Origin: DYEP01 sp040755615
GTDB lineage: Bacteria; Bacillota; Sulfobacillia; DUSP01; DYEP01
NCBI GenBank assembly: GCA_040755615.1
Contig: JBFMAL010000002.1
Span: 49,055-113,054, forward strand
Reading direction: 5' to 3'
DNA: 64,000 nt
The notes under the pieces: model-generated
Seen by the model: only the letters and a program-made list of their open reading frames with translations
Database searches by the model: none
What the model was told of the DNA's origin: nothing
Shown here: positions 33,926 to 43,121 of the stretch, in pieces
Position numbering within the stretch: position 1 is the first letter of the stretch
Layout: every line of letters begins with the position of its first letter
Program-made: the position numbers and the translations under genes

Positions 33926-33939
33926 GCCCAAACTTGGGC
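33926..33939. promoter_or_regulatory. inverted repeat upstream of the sigma-54 promoter
   Basis: GCCCAA-AC-TTGGGC, perfect 6-bp arms, about 76 bases upstream of the -24 element and 11 bases past the activator stop. It could be part of an upstream activator sequence or a weak terminator; the sequence alone cannot decide. Confidence 0.35.
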
Positions 33940-33949
33940 ACTGGAAGCG

Positions 33950-35344
33950 CTAGTTGTGCCCGCTTTTGGGCTGTCTCGCTTGTCTCAGCCTGTACTGCAG
34001 GGTCTGACGGGGAATGCCGAGCATCCTGGCGGCTTCGGTGACGTTGCCGCCCGATCTGTTCAGGGCGCCGCGGATAAGCTCTGATTCCAGTTGCTCCACA
34101 GCCTCTCGCAGCGGCCTGATTTCTGCCACGCGGCCTCTGCGGATCCCCGGGGGCAGGTGCTCGATCCGGATCTCGTCCCCGTCGATGATGTTCATGGCGC
34201 CCTCTATCGCGTGTTCCAGCTCGCGGACATTCCCCGGCCAGTCGTAAGACATGAAGAGCTCCAGCACTTCAGGGGATACACGTGCCACGGAAAGCCCCAT
34301 CCGAGCGTTAAATTTCTTCAGAAAATGGGCGATGAGCGCGGGGATGTCCTCTCTTCTTTCAGAAAGCGGCGGTACCCTCAGGGAAATGACGTTCAACCGG
34401 TAGAACAGGTCATGGCGCATCTCCCCGCGCTCCAGCGCGACGCTAGGTTCTGTGCTGGTCGACGCGATGAACCGAACGTCCACGGCGCGCAGCACCGTGT
34501 CGCCCACGCGCCTTACTGTCCGATCCTGTATGACCCGGAGGAGCTTTGACTGAAGGTTCCTGTCCATGGAGTTGATCTCGTCAAGGTAAAGCGTACCCCC
34601 GGATGCCAGTTCAAACAGGCCGGGCCTGTTTTCCGCTCCGGTGAAACCGCCCTTGACCGTACCAAACAGTATCCCCTCAAGCAGCGCCTCAGGCAGCGCG
34701 GCGCAGTTTTGGGCGATGAAGGGACCGGCGCGCCTCGGACCTTCGTTGTGAATGGCCTGTACCACGAGTTCCTTACCCGTGCCCGTTTCGCCGGAGACCA
34801 GCACCGAAGAAGTGCTCGTCGCGGCGCGCCTGATTGTCTTTTTAAGCTCCTGCATGGGCGGGCTGTCCCCGATTATGTCGGACAGGGTGAACCTTGCCTC
34901 GCTGACAGGGGTGGCCCTGCCGGCCCGCTTTTCAGATAGCGCTGCCTGCAGGGTCACTACTTTTTCAGACAGCGCTTTCACTTGAGTCAGGTCTTTTGAC
35001 ACCTCGATCGCGGCCACCACGCGCCCGGACTCTATCACGGGTATGGTAGAGTTGATCGTTGTTATTGACTTGCCCTTAAAATTCGTGAAACTCTGCTGCT
35101 TATTCAGGATCGGCTGCCCCGACTCCAGTACCTTAAGGAGGGTGCTGGTATGGGGGGTGAGGGAGGGGAATATCTCAAGCACGTGCCTTCCGAGCGCCTC
35201 TTCCGCAGGCACCCCGTCAAGCTGGGCGCATGCGGGGTTATAGAACACCGTGTACCCGGATTCATCCACTATGTGGATGCCGACGTCGATACAATCAAGT
35301 ACGGTACAAAAGAGCTTTTCCAGCTGTTCCCGGCTTAATCTCAT
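33950..35344 (-). CDS. PAS-containing sigma-54-dependent transcriptional activator
   Basis: 464 residues: an N-terminal PAS domain (about 8-115: HIVDESGYTVFYNPACAQLDG), a short coiled linker, then AAA+ from ~150 with Walker A GETGTGKE, Walker B GGTLYLDEIN and R-finger region YRLNVISLRVPPL, and a Fis-type helix-turn-helix at the C-terminus (GNVTEAARMLGIPRQTLQYRLR). The sigma-54 contact loop reads GGFTGA rather than GAFTGA. It sits directly upstream of the kdd operon with its consensus sigma-54 promoter, so it is the likely inducer of lysine fermentation, sensing a small ligand through PAS. Confidence 0.92.
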   Translation of the reverse strand: MRLSREQLEKLFCTVLDCIDVGIHIVDESGYTVFYNPACAQLDGVPAEEALGRHVLEIFPSLTPHTSTLLKVLESGQPILNKQQSFTNFKGKSITTINSTIPVIESGRVVAAIEVSKDLTQVKALSEKVVTLQAALSEKRAGRATPVSEARFTLSDIIGDSPPMQELKKTIRRAATSTSSVLVSGETGTGKELVVQAIHNEGPRRAGPFIAQNCAALPEALLEGILFGTVKGGFTGAENRPGLFELASGGTLYLDEINSMDRNLQSKLLRVIQDRTVRRVGDTVLRAVDVRFIASTSTEPSVALERGEMRHDLFYRLNVISLRVPPLSERREDIPALIAHFLKKFNARMGLSVARVSPEVLELFMSYDWPGNVRELEHAIEGAMNIIDGDEIRIEHLPPGIRRGRVAEIRPLREAVEQLESELIRGALNRSGGNVTEAARMLGIPRQTLQYRLRQARQPKSGHN

Positions 35345-35444
35345 GTTTCACATCTCCCGCCCAAAATTGAGCACCGAGATCCTTCCACATGATCGGGCGG
35401 GATTCCTCCCGCTGCCGGCTGCCATATTTCGCCTTCGGCCATTG

Positions 35445-35476
35445 AAAAGGTGGTTACAAGTATCCTGTAACCACCT
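35445..35476 (-). terminator. intrinsic terminator of argS operon
   Basis: Perfect 11-bp stem AGGTGGTTACA/TGTAACCACCT with a 7-base loop; on the minus strand the stem is followed by TTTTCAAT. It lies 31 bases beyond the argS stop. Confidence 0.85.
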
Positions 35477-35506
35477 GGAAAGGGCGCACATGTGGCTTGT
35501 CATGTC

Positions 35507-37198
35507 TTACATTCTGTCGGGCGCGCTCACCCCGAGCGCGCGCAGGCCGCTTGCGATGGTGATCTGCACCGCCTTGATCAGCGCAAGCCTGGCCAGGCTC
35601 ACATCCTCCCGCTCTCCTATCACGCGGCACCTTGTATAAAAGGTGTGGAACAACTGGGCTAGATCCAGGAGGTACTTGGTGATACGGTGAGGCTCCCTGT
35701 TCCGGGCGGCATCTATCACCTCGTGAGGCCAATACGCGAGCTTCCTGGCCAGGTCGAGTTCGCTCTCGTCCCCCAGCATAGAGAGCTCCACGCGGTCAAG
35801 GGAAGGCATCTTAAGTCCCACTTCTTCTGCCTGGCGGAATATGCTGCAGATGCGCGCGTGAGCATATTGCACGTAAAACACGGGGTTTTCGTTACCCTGG
35901 ACTTTGGCGAGGTCCGTGTCGAAGTCCATGGGGCTGTCGGGCGCTCTCATTAGGAAGAAAAAGCGCGCAGCGTCCCGGCCGACCTCGTCTAAGAGATCAT
36001 CCATGGTGATAAAGGTGCCGCCTCTCTTTGACATCCTGATGGTCTCGCCTCTTGAGACAAGACGCACAAGCTGCACGATCAGGATCTCAAAAGAACTGGC
36101 GGGGTAGCCCAGCGCCTGAACGGCGGCGCGCATCCTGCCGATGTAGCCGTGGTGATCGGGTCCCAGAAGATCGATTAGTTCCTCAAATCCCCTCTGGTAC
36201 TTGTTTAAATGGTAAGCGATGTCGGGAGCAAAGTATGTGACGTCGCCATTACTCTTTACCAGCACACGGTCCTTGTCGTCGCCGAAAGCGGTGGATTTAA
36301 ACCACAGGGCGCCATCCTTTTCGTAGGTGTACCCCCTCTGCTTGAGGAGAGCTAATGTGTGTTCCAGCGCCCCCGACTCTTCAAGGGCCTTCTGGGAAGA
36401 CCAGATATCAAACCGGACCCCGTAGCGCTCAAGGGAACGTTTTTGCGCCTCGAGGTTCTTTCGCACAGCATAAGAAGCCATGAACTCGATCCTCGCCTCG
36501 TCGTCAAGAGACAGGAGACGGTCTCCCTCTTCTCTGACGAGCTCTTGAGCCATAGGGATCAGGTATTCCCCCGGATACCCGTCTTCAGGAAAGGGCACGT
36601 CCATCCCCAGGGCCTGTTTGTACCTGGCATCAAGTGAACGGCCCAAATTCCTGACCTGGTTGCCTGAATCGTTGATATAGAATTCGCGCTTGGCACAGTA
36701 ACCTGCCATGTTAAAAAGGTTGACCAGGGTATCGCCGAGAGCGCCTGCGCGCGCCTGGACAACCACCATCGGTCCTGTGGGGTTGGCGCTGACGAATTCC
36801 ACAAGCACTTTTCTGCCCCGGCCGGCGTCCGTGCAACCGTAACGCTCCCCCTCTTCCAGGGCCCTTCTGATGGCGCGGTAAAGCCAGCTCTCGTTAAGGA
36901 AGACATTAATGAACCCGGGTCCTGCCACTTCCAGGCGCTCGACCACACTGCCGGCCGTGTCCACATGCGCGACGACGGTCTCGGCGATGCGGCGCGGGGG
37001 CATCTTCAGTTGCCTTGCGCTCGTCATCGCTACGTTGCTGGCAAAGTCGCCGTGTTCTTTCTCCCGCGGCACTTCCAGGTAGATCTCGCCTTCGAACGCA
37101 GGCAGAAGACCCGCTTCGTGCGCTCTTGCAAAACCGGCCGCCAACAGGCTCTTTATCTCCTGTTTGATTTCCTCCAGTACTGTTGGCATTCGCATCAA
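35507..37198 (-). CDS. argS: arginyl-tRNA synthetase with altered HIGH motif
   Basis: 563 residues, class I synthetase charging tRNA-Arg. The N-terminal Add-1 domain, catalytic core and anticodon-binding DALR domain (FYTRCRVIGE ... RLALIKAVQ) are all present. Where most ArgRS read ANPTGPxHxGHxRG, this one reads ANPTGPMVVVQARAG, so the HxGH histidines are replaced; the KMSKS loop is RMSKR. No frameshift is evident and the flanks align without gap, so it is a divergent rather than broken gene. Its start overlaps the speB stop by four bases, placing it last in a polyamine operon. Confidence 0.92.
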   Translation of the reverse strand: MMRMPTVLEEIKQEIKSLLAAGFARAHEAGLLPAFEGEIYLEVPREKEHGDFASNVAMTSARQLKMPPRRIAETVVAHVDTAGSVVERLEVAGPGFINVFLNESWLYRAIRRALEEGERYGCTDAGRGRKVLVEFVSANPTGPMVVVQARAGALGDTLVNLFNMAGYCAKREFYINDSGNQVRNLGRSLDARYKQALGMDVPFPEDGYPGEYLIPMAQELVREEGDRLLSLDDEARIEFMASYAVRKNLEAQKRSLERYGVRFDIWSSQKALEESGALEHTLALLKQRGYTYEKDGALWFKSTAFGDDKDRVLVKSNGDVTYFAPDIAYHLNKYQRGFEELIDLLGPDHHGYIGRMRAAVQALGYPASSFEILIVQLVRLVSRGETIRMSKRGGTFITMDDLLDEVGRDAARFFFLMRAPDSPMDFDTDLAKVQGNENPVFYVQYAHARICSIFRQAEEVGLKMPSLDRVELSMLGDESELDLARKLAYWPHEVIDAARNREPHRITKYLLDLAQLFHTFYTRCRVIGEREDVSLARLALIKAVQITIASGLRALGVSAPDRM

Positions 37199-38049
37199 CC
37201 CTTCTTTGTCTGTACTGAAGCGAGAATGATTTCTCGTAAGATCTTGGCACCGAGCACCGACGTGATATCGGAATGGTCGAAGGGAGGACAGATCTCCACC
37301 AGATCAAAACCGACGATGTTTAGGCCCAGCAAGGCCTGAATGAACGAAAATACCTGCACGGGTGTGATGCCCCCCGGTTCGGGAGTTCCGGTACCGGGCG
37401 CGTACCCGGGGTCGATGGCGTCGATATCAAAGGTCAGGTACACCGGGTGTCCCTTTACCAGCGAGTACACTTTCGAAAAGGCGTCAAGGCTAAATGTATA
37501 AAGATTAGTCTCTCTGAGGGAGAATTCCTCCTCGGCGCCTGATCTGATGCAGAGCTGGTATATCCTCCCGGGGTTCACGTGCTCCGCTACCCTGCGCATG
37601 ACTGTAGCATGCGAGAGCTTTTCGCCGTCGTACTCGTCCCGCAGGTCTGCGTGAGCGTCTATATGGATCACCGCAAGGTCGGGATAGTACTCCAAAGCGG
37701 CCTGGATAAGCGGCAGGCTCACCAGGTGCTCCCCCCCGATGGCCAGCACAGGCCTGTGCCCGGCGTGGAGGCGACGCGCCTCATTCCTGATGCGCTCAAG
37801 CGATTCCCCCAGGTTTCCGCCGGGAAGCACCAGGTCCCCCACGTCCTCGCACAGCCCCTGGGTAAGCTCCCGTCCGAAGTAAGGGCTGTAAGTCTCAAGG
37901 GACCTGGAGAGTTCCCTGACCTTGAACGGGGCCAGCCTGGTGCCTGGCCGAAAACTCACAGTGGAGTCAAAGGGCACCCCGAAGAGCGCCGCCGCACCTG
38001 CCTTATCACAGTTTAAGAAGCTTGACGATTGCCTGACAAGCCCGGTCAA
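37195..38049 (-). CDS. speB: agmatinase (ureohydrolase)
   Basis: 284 residues with all binuclear manganese signatures: GGEHLVSLP, HIDAHADLRDEY, and LTFDIDAIDPGYAPGTGTPEPGG. It hydrolyses agmatine to putrescine and urea in the cytoplasm. Agmatinase is chosen over arginase because an arginine decarboxylase (pdaD) and spermidine synthase are in the same operon. Start overlaps the speE stop by four bases. Confidence 0.92.
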   Translation of the reverse strand: MTGLVRQSSSFLNCDKAGAAALFGVPFDSTVSFRPGTRLAPFKVRELSRSLETYSPYFGRELTQGLCEDVGDLVLPGGNLGESLERIRNEARRLHAGHRPVLAIGGEHLVSLPLIQAALEYYPDLAVIHIDAHADLRDEYDGEKLSHATVMRRVAEHVNPGRIYQLCIRSGAEEEFSLRETNLYTFSLDAFSKVYSLVKGHPVYLTFDIDAIDPGYAPGTGTPEPGGITPVQVFSFIQALLGLNIVGFDLVEICPPFDHSDITSVLGAKILREIILASVQTKKG

Positions 38050-38885
38050 CTCCCACCACCTCTGACCAGTTCCTGAACGAACGTGGGCAGACTGAACGCG
38101 CTTTTATGTATGTCGTAGTTGTAGTACCTCCCGGTTACGCGTTCCGCCCTGGACCTATCAGGCACAGCGGGGTCGTGTTTCTTGGATCCAATCGTAAAAC
38201 TCCACAAGACCCCGGGGTACGTGGGCACGGTACCAAGATAGAGCTTACAAACCGGGAACACCGACGATACGTCTGCGTAAACCGACCTTATCACATCCGG
38301 CATGATGAACGGAGACTCGGTCTGAGCGGAGAAGATGCCTTCGGGCCTCAGTGCTTCGTACACACTCCTGTAGAAGTCGAGTTTGAAGAGCCCTACGGCA
38401 GCGCCGATGGGATCCGTCGAGTCTACAATAATCACGTCAAAGGCGTTGCGGCTCTCAGCAACAAACCTGATGCCGTCGGTAAAGTGCATCTCCACCCGCG
38501 GGTCGGAGAGGGCCGAGCTGAGAGTGGGCAGGTACTCCCTAGAAGCGGCGGTGACTTTCTCGTCTATCTCCACCAGAGTGGCTTTTTTTACGCTCGGGTG
38601 CTTCAGGATCTCGCGGATGCTGCCTCCGTCTCCCCCGCCGATCACAAGCACCGACTCAGGGTTAGGGTGGGCGACCAGCGGTACGTGTACCAGCATCTCA
38701 TGATAGGTGAATTCGTCCTTTTCGGTTGTCTGGACGATGCCGTCAAGCGCCAGCATCCGCCCGTAGAACTCGGTCTCCATTATACAGATATCCTGGTATT
38801 TGCTCTTTTCTCTGTAGTAAGTCTGAAGTGTTCTAAGGCCGATCCGGAGACCTTTCGCCTGGTCTTCATAAAACCAGAGTTCCAT
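38046..38885 (-). CDS. speE: spermidine synthase
   Basis: 279 residues from ATG at 38885; AGGAGG lies 10 bases upstream and the family begins at ELWFYEDQ, whereas the open frame upstream overlaps pdaD and is not coding. Motifs: VLVIGGGDGGSIREILKH (decarboxylated SAM site), VEIDEKV, and DSTDPIGAAVGLF with the catalytic Asp. It transfers aminopropyl from decarboxylated SAM to putrescine. No speD is in the window. Confidence 0.95.
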   Translation of the reverse strand: MELWFYEDQAKGLRIGLRTLQTYYREKSKYQDICIMETEFYGRMLALDGIVQTTEKDEFTYHEMLVHVPLVAHPNPESVLVIGGGDGGSIREILKHPSVKKATLVEIDEKVTAASREYLPTLSSALSDPRVEMHFTDGIRFVAESRNAFDVIIVDSTDPIGAAVGLFKLDFYRSVYEALRPEGIFSAQTESPFIMPDVIRSVYADVSSVFPVCKLYLGTVPTYPGVLWSFTIGSKKHDPAVPDRSRAERVTGRYYNYDIHKSAFSLPTFVQELVRGGGS

Positions 38886-38899
38886 CTCAGCAAAACCTC

Positions 38900-39355
38900 C
38901 TAGTCCCAGAGAGCTACTGCGGCGATCACAGCGCCCACCCTGTCCACCACATGTTCTGCACCCATGGTCCAGAGCTCCTGGATCTCCATGCCACGGTTGG
39001 CGAATGCTTCCTCTACCATCTGTTTGACCTTTGCCACCGCTTCCTCCTTTGAGCACACCGAAGCGTACTCCATTATCATGCCAAAGCTATCTTTTGATAC
39101 CCCGACGCCAACTGCCGCCGCGAGCCTTTCACCTTTTATGTCGCTGACGATGGTGCCAAATGCGGCGGGCAGGAGCGCCCCAGGGGGCACGTCCAGCTCA
39201 CTCATGCGTTTTGCACCCGGAGGCAGGATGCTGGATACCTTTATCAGGTTGTAGTTGCCGATCCCTGCATCAAGCAGTGCAGCGTCAAAAGCCGTAAGCT
39301 TCTTTTCTCCCTCTCCCACTCCTGCCACGAGAGTATACTTGCCAGGTACATGCAT
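38900..39355 (-). CDS. pdaD: pyruvoyl-dependent arginine decarboxylase
   Basis: 151 residues, matching the small self-cleaving PvlArgDC family. NLIKVSSILPPGA contains the S41-S42 self-cleavage site, with S42 becoming the pyruvoyl group of the alpha chain; EYASVCS and GAEHVVDRVGAVIAAVAL follow. It makes agmatine from arginine. First gene of pdaD-speE-speB-argS, giving a PLP-independent route to putrescine and spermidine. GGAGGC before the ATG. Confidence 0.92.
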   Translation of the reverse strand: MHVPGKYTLVAGVGEGEKKLTAFDAALLDAGIGNYNLIKVSSILPPGAKRMSELDVPPGALLPAAFGTIVSDIKGERLAAAVGVGVSKDSFGMIMEYASVCSKEEAVAKVKQMVEEAFANRGMEIQELWTMGAEHVVDRVGAVIAAVALWD

Positions 39356-39543
39356 AAAAATGCCTCCTTCCGATGTGTGTAAAAAGGTGCAACTGGAATT
39401 ATATCATCTGGCTTGGAAAATGAAAATGGCCAGACACATAAAAGCCTGACATACTCAAATATACCACAAGACCTTGCCTGTGTGGTTGAAGAATTGATGA
39501 AAGTTTACCCGTCTCGGGGCAACCTATATGGGGAGGTGCACGC

Positions 39544-41661
39544 TTGGAGTCCAGACGGAAGATCAAAACAGAAACCCGGAAACGGGTACTAAAATGGATA
39601 GCCTTTTCCGTTATCATTATTTCTCTGGTTCCCTTCATTTATATCCTGGCCATCCCGCTGCCCCGGGCTGAGGTCCCTGTCGTCACCCGGGTGCTGGGAG
39701 TGAACGACGAAGAAATCGCCAGGCTCTTTGTACAGAACCGCATAGAGATACAGGGCGATCAGATCCCCGACTCGCTGCGAGAAGCTGTGGTAGCAGTTGA
39801 AGATGAGCGGTTCTTCTGGCACAAAGGGATTGACCCCGTGGCATTGGCCCGCGCGGTGTTTGTGAATCTCAGGGCAGGCCGTGTGGTGGAAGGTGGCAGC
39901 ACCATCACCCAGCAGCTGGCCAAGAACCTCTTTCTCACTCCCGAGCGAACGTTAACAAGGAAGATCCACGAGGCGCTTCTTACCATCAAACTTGAACTGC
40001 AGTTTTCCAAGCAAGAGATCCTTACTATGTACCTGAACCAGATATACCTCGGGCATGGGGCCTACGGGGTCGAGGTCGCTTCAAGAACCTATTTTGGCAA
40101 GTCTGCAGCCGACCTGACTGTAGCGGAAAGCGCCATGCTAGCCGGGGTGTTGAGGAGCCCGGAGAACTACTCGCCTTACAAGAACATGGAACGAGCCATC
40201 CAAAGGCGCGACTTAGTCCTGACCAAAATGCTAAACCAGGGTAAGATCGATCAAGCCACGTACGACAGCGCCCGTGAGGAGCAGGTAAATCTGGCTGGGC
40301 TGCCCAAGACCTTAAACCACGCCCCCTATTTCGTCGACTTCCTGATCCGCCACATCACCACATGGCACAAGAACATCACCGAGGCAGATTTGATACGCGG
40401 CGGCTTTACCATATGCACCACTATCGATCTGAAGATGCAGCAGGCGGCAGCACAGGCTCTCGTCCGGGGGCTCGGTGAGGGCAAAAAAGATGGACAGGGT
40501 GTAGAACAACCCCAGGGCGCCATCGTGGCTATAGACCCTTCCAACGGGCATATCAAAGCGATGGTGGGAGGCAAAGATTTCGAGAACACCCAGTTTAACA
40601 GGGCAGTCATGGCAAAGAGGCAGCCCGGATCGGCTTTTAAGCCCTTTCTTTACGCCGCGGTGCTCGAGGCGGGGTTTTCCGCTGTAAGTAGGCAGAAGTG
40701 TGAGCCCGTCTCCTTTCCGACGGGCGTACCCGGGCAAATGTATGAACCGAAGGATTATGGCGATCAGGATTATCATTTCCGGGAAATGACCTTGCGAGAG
40801 GCAATACGGATCTCAGATAACGTTGTAGCCGTAAGGTGGGCCGACAGGATAAAGCCCGCGAAAATCGCATCGATGGCGCAGCGCATGGGAATCGAGAGCC
40901 TCCTGCAGCCCAACCTATCCCTGGCACTGGGCAGTTCGGTGGTTACCCCGCTTGAGCTCGCTACGGCTTATGCCCCTCTGGCCAACGGCGGCCTGCGCGT
41001 CGAACCTATTTTCCTGCTGTCTCTCGAAGACAGAAACGGGAATGTGCTCGAGAGCCAAAAGCCGCGTCTTGAAAGAGCCCTGGATGAAAAGGTGGCATAT
41101 CTGCTAACGGATATTCTGAAAGAAGTGGTAAGGCCTGGCGGTACCGCAGGTGGAGTGCAGGCGGTAGTAAGAAGGCCTGCCGCGGGCAAGACCGGTACGA
41201 CCGACGAGTTCAGAGACGCCTGGTTCGTGGGCTTCACTCCCGACATAGTTGCCGCGGTTTATGTGGGCAACGATGACGAGCGGTTCCCCGTGGGTAGGAC
41301 AGGCGGGGCAATTGCCAGCCCGATCTGGGCTGATTTCATAAAGAACGCCCTGGCGGACCTCCCAGCGAGAGACTTCACACGACCGGCCGGTATCGTGGAG
41401 GTAACCGTCTGTTCAGAGTCAGGTCTTTTGCCCAATAGTACGTGCCCGACGGTCAAGGAGCTATTCATCAGGGGCACAGAACCCAGGAACGTGGATCCAA
41501 CGGTGCACTTCCGCGAAGAACAACCTGTACCGGGGCGGATCAGGAGACCCAGGGCTGAGCTGGAACCCGGCGAAGAGGAAATACCGCCGAAACTTCCGGA
41601 GGACATGCAAGAGGTGGAGCCGGAACCCGAAGAAGCAGAACCGATAGAACCGTCCTTTTAA
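39544..41661 (+). CDS. class A penicillin-binding protein
   Basis: 705 residues, bifunctional peptidoglycan synthase. A membrane anchor at about 15-37, then the GT51 glycosyltransferase with AVEDERFFWHKGIDP, GGSTITQQLAKNLFL and RKIHEALLTIKLE, and the transpeptidase with SAFKPFLYAAVLEAG (catalytic SxxK), SDN and KTGTT. The C-terminal tail is Pro/Glu-rich and acidic, probably disordered, extracellular. TTG start behind GGGGAGG. Monocistronic; PBP1a-like (ponA/mrcA type). Confidence 0.94.
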   Translation: MESRRKIKTETRKRVLKWIAFSVIIISLVPFIYILAIPLPRAEVPVVTRVLGVNDEEIARLFVQNRIEIQGDQIPDSLREAVVAVEDERFFWHKGIDPVALARAVFVNLRAGRVVEGGSTITQQLAKNLFLTPERTLTRKIHEALLTIKLELQFSKQEILTMYLNQIYLGHGAYGVEVASRTYFGKSAADLTVAESAMLAGVLRSPENYSPYKNMERAIQRRDLVLTKMLNQGKIDQATYDSAREEQVNLAGLPKTLNHAPYFVDFLIRHITTWHKNITEADLIRGGFTICTTIDLKMQQAAAQALVRGLGEGKKDGQGVEQPQGAIVAIDPSNGHIKAMVGGKDFENTQFNRAVMAKRQPGSAFKPFLYAAVLEAGFSAVSRQKCEPVSFPTGVPGQMYEPKDYGDQDYHFREMTLREAIRISDNVVAVRWADRIKPAKIASMAQRMGIESLLQPNLSLALGSSVVTPLELATAYAPLANGGLRVEPIFLLSLEDRNGNVLESQKPRLERALDEKVAYLLTDILKEVVRPGGTAGGVQAVVRRPAAGKTGTTDEFRDAWFVGFTPDIVAAVYVGNDDERFPVGRTGGAIASPIWADFIKNALADLPARDFTRPAGIVEVTVCSESGLLPNSTCPTVKELFIRGTEPRNVDPTVHFREEQPVPGRIRRPRAELEPGEEEIPPKLPEDMQEVEPEPEEAEPIEPSF

Positions 41662-41789
41662 ACCCGCACTGCTGGCCAGTAGAGTAAATGATGTCTCTAC
41701 CTGTCTGCGTTACCTTTCTTAACCTCCAATAACCGCTTATTCAAGAAAACCCTTTCCCTACCATTTTCGCCATGTCAAACCCCTTGTTT

Positions 41790-42300
41790 TCCATTAGCGC
41801 CAGGATGTGGACGCGGTTTTCCGTGAAATCTCAATGTGCCATTCTAAAAAGTGGTTGTACACCCACTTGGCGCAGCCGATTTGCGACTCAATGTACTTTT
41901 TGACTGCTTCTTCGGTGTTTTCACCGACGCTGGCCACAAAGTACGATGGGTTCCAGAGGTGCCCGCCACACAGCTTCTTCTTGAGACCGGGAAACTCTTT
42001 GAACCAAAACCGCGCGGTATTGCCTTTGATGGCTTTCAGTATGTCGGGAATGTAGTGTTGCGGAGTGCAGTCCACCAAAAGATGTACGTGGTCCTGGCCC
42101 CAGTCAGCATACAGGTCTTCCTGACCTTCATCGTGACCAACGCCAAGCGGATGGTCGCGCTTGGGCCCACACAAAAGGCGGTGAGGACGGTGACATGAAC
42201 AAGAAGTGAGAGAAGAAAGGAGAAGTGACGCGTTCAGCCTCCGCCTTCCCTTCAACGTGGTGCCAACGATCCCTTCCTTATTCTCCCACACCGACGGTGC
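41790..42300 (-). pseudogene. IS200/IS605 TnpA (Y1 transposase) remnant
   Basis: The frame 41794-42291 keeps the second half of TnpA: DHVHLLVDC (HUH motif), DILKAIKGNTARFWFKEFPGL, LWNPSYFVASVG, and the tyrosine helix EEAVKKYIESQ. The first half is scrambled: CGPKRDHPLGVGH matches the usual CPKRRxxxLxG stretch, but about 15 residues before HVH and the true N-terminus are missing or frameshifted. No TnpB accompanies it. Confidence 0.7.
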
Positions 42301-42329
42301 AAGAGACGTCCATTAATCCAGGGTTTTTC

Positions 42330-42634
42330 AGAGACCCCACCTTACAAAGGCAAACGCAGTCAGAGCCGAACCGAATACCAACGCCAATCCTGGTTTAGGC
42401 GATTGCAACACTGGCAAGCCGGTCAGGAAGGAACGATCAGCGAGCTGAAAGGGCGATATGGACTCAACCGGACGCTGTACCGAGGACTGGCCGGTTGTGG
42501 TTGTTGGATAGGCGGGGCCATTGGCCAGGTTGATCTAAAGCCAGGTAGCAACGTCAAACTATGATCAACTTGTCAAGGGTAAATTGCCGAGCAGTAGTCG
42601 GCCAACTGCTTTTTTCAGGAGAATCTATTCTAGC
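42330..42634 (+). mobile_element. 3' fragment of the ISNCY/IS1182-like element (copy 2)
   Basis: Repeats the right-end module of the element at 20762-21779, inverted relative to it: a transposase C-terminus (GTISELKGRYGLNRTLYRGLAG) and the end GCTTTTTTCAGGAGAATCTA. The left part is absent. Nearly identical to the next copy at 43427-43800. Confidence 0.75.
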
Positions 42635-42707
42635 AATCACAAGAACCGTCCCTGTGGTTCGCCTGTGTGTTTGTACTCATCCGGATCAGCAAGTCAATAA
42701 CAAGGTA

Positions 42708-43121
42708 TCAGGGCTCAATCCTCTTAATTTGCGGAAATTTATCAAAATGACGATCATAAGAATATATCTCCATCCGGTTTCCAGCTGCCATTCTGGCGGC
42801 AACAAAGGCATCCGTCCAATCGACGTTTCTTTCTACATACCACTCCAACGCTTTCCTAGCCACCGACTTGCTAGAAAGCCGCATACCTCGGAGCGATAAA
42901 AGGGGAAGCAATATTTCTTTTATCCTCGCTTTAGGTTGGCGATAAAACTTTTCCAATGTCCACACTAGGTCGGCAATGACCAGGTCAGGTAAAAAGACTT
43001 GTTCTGCCCCGCTTTCAACCCTTTGTAAGAGGGCTGAACATCGCTCAGCCTTCTCCGGGTTATCATTTAAGAGAAAACGGAGTATGATGTTAGCGTCAAT
43101 CGTCTTTGCCTTCGCCGGCAA
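42708..43121 (-). CDS. vapC: PIN-domain toxin (VapC-like)
   Basis: 137 residues from TTG at 43121 (GGGGGAGG 12 bases upstream). PIN-domain acidic residues: TIDANIILRFLLND (first Asp), LVWTLEKFY, and VDWTDAFVAARM plus IYSYDRHFDKF near the end. VapC-type toxins are RNases restrained by the partner antitoxin. It overlaps the AbrB-type gene upstream by 26 bases, as expected for a co-translated pair. The pair sits between two fragments of the same IS. Confidence 0.85.
   Translation of the reverse strand: MPAKAKTIDANIILRFLLNDNPEKAERCSALLQRVESGAEQVFLPDLVIADLVWTLEKFYRQPKARIKEILLPLLSLRGMRLSSKSVARKALEWYVERNVDWTDAFVAARMAAGNRMEIYSYDRHFDKFPQIKRIEP

Noticed and set aside
38886..39056. Upstream extension of speE by 57 codons
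   Set aside because: Overlaps pdaD in another frame; the ATG at 38885 with AGGAGG is the family start.
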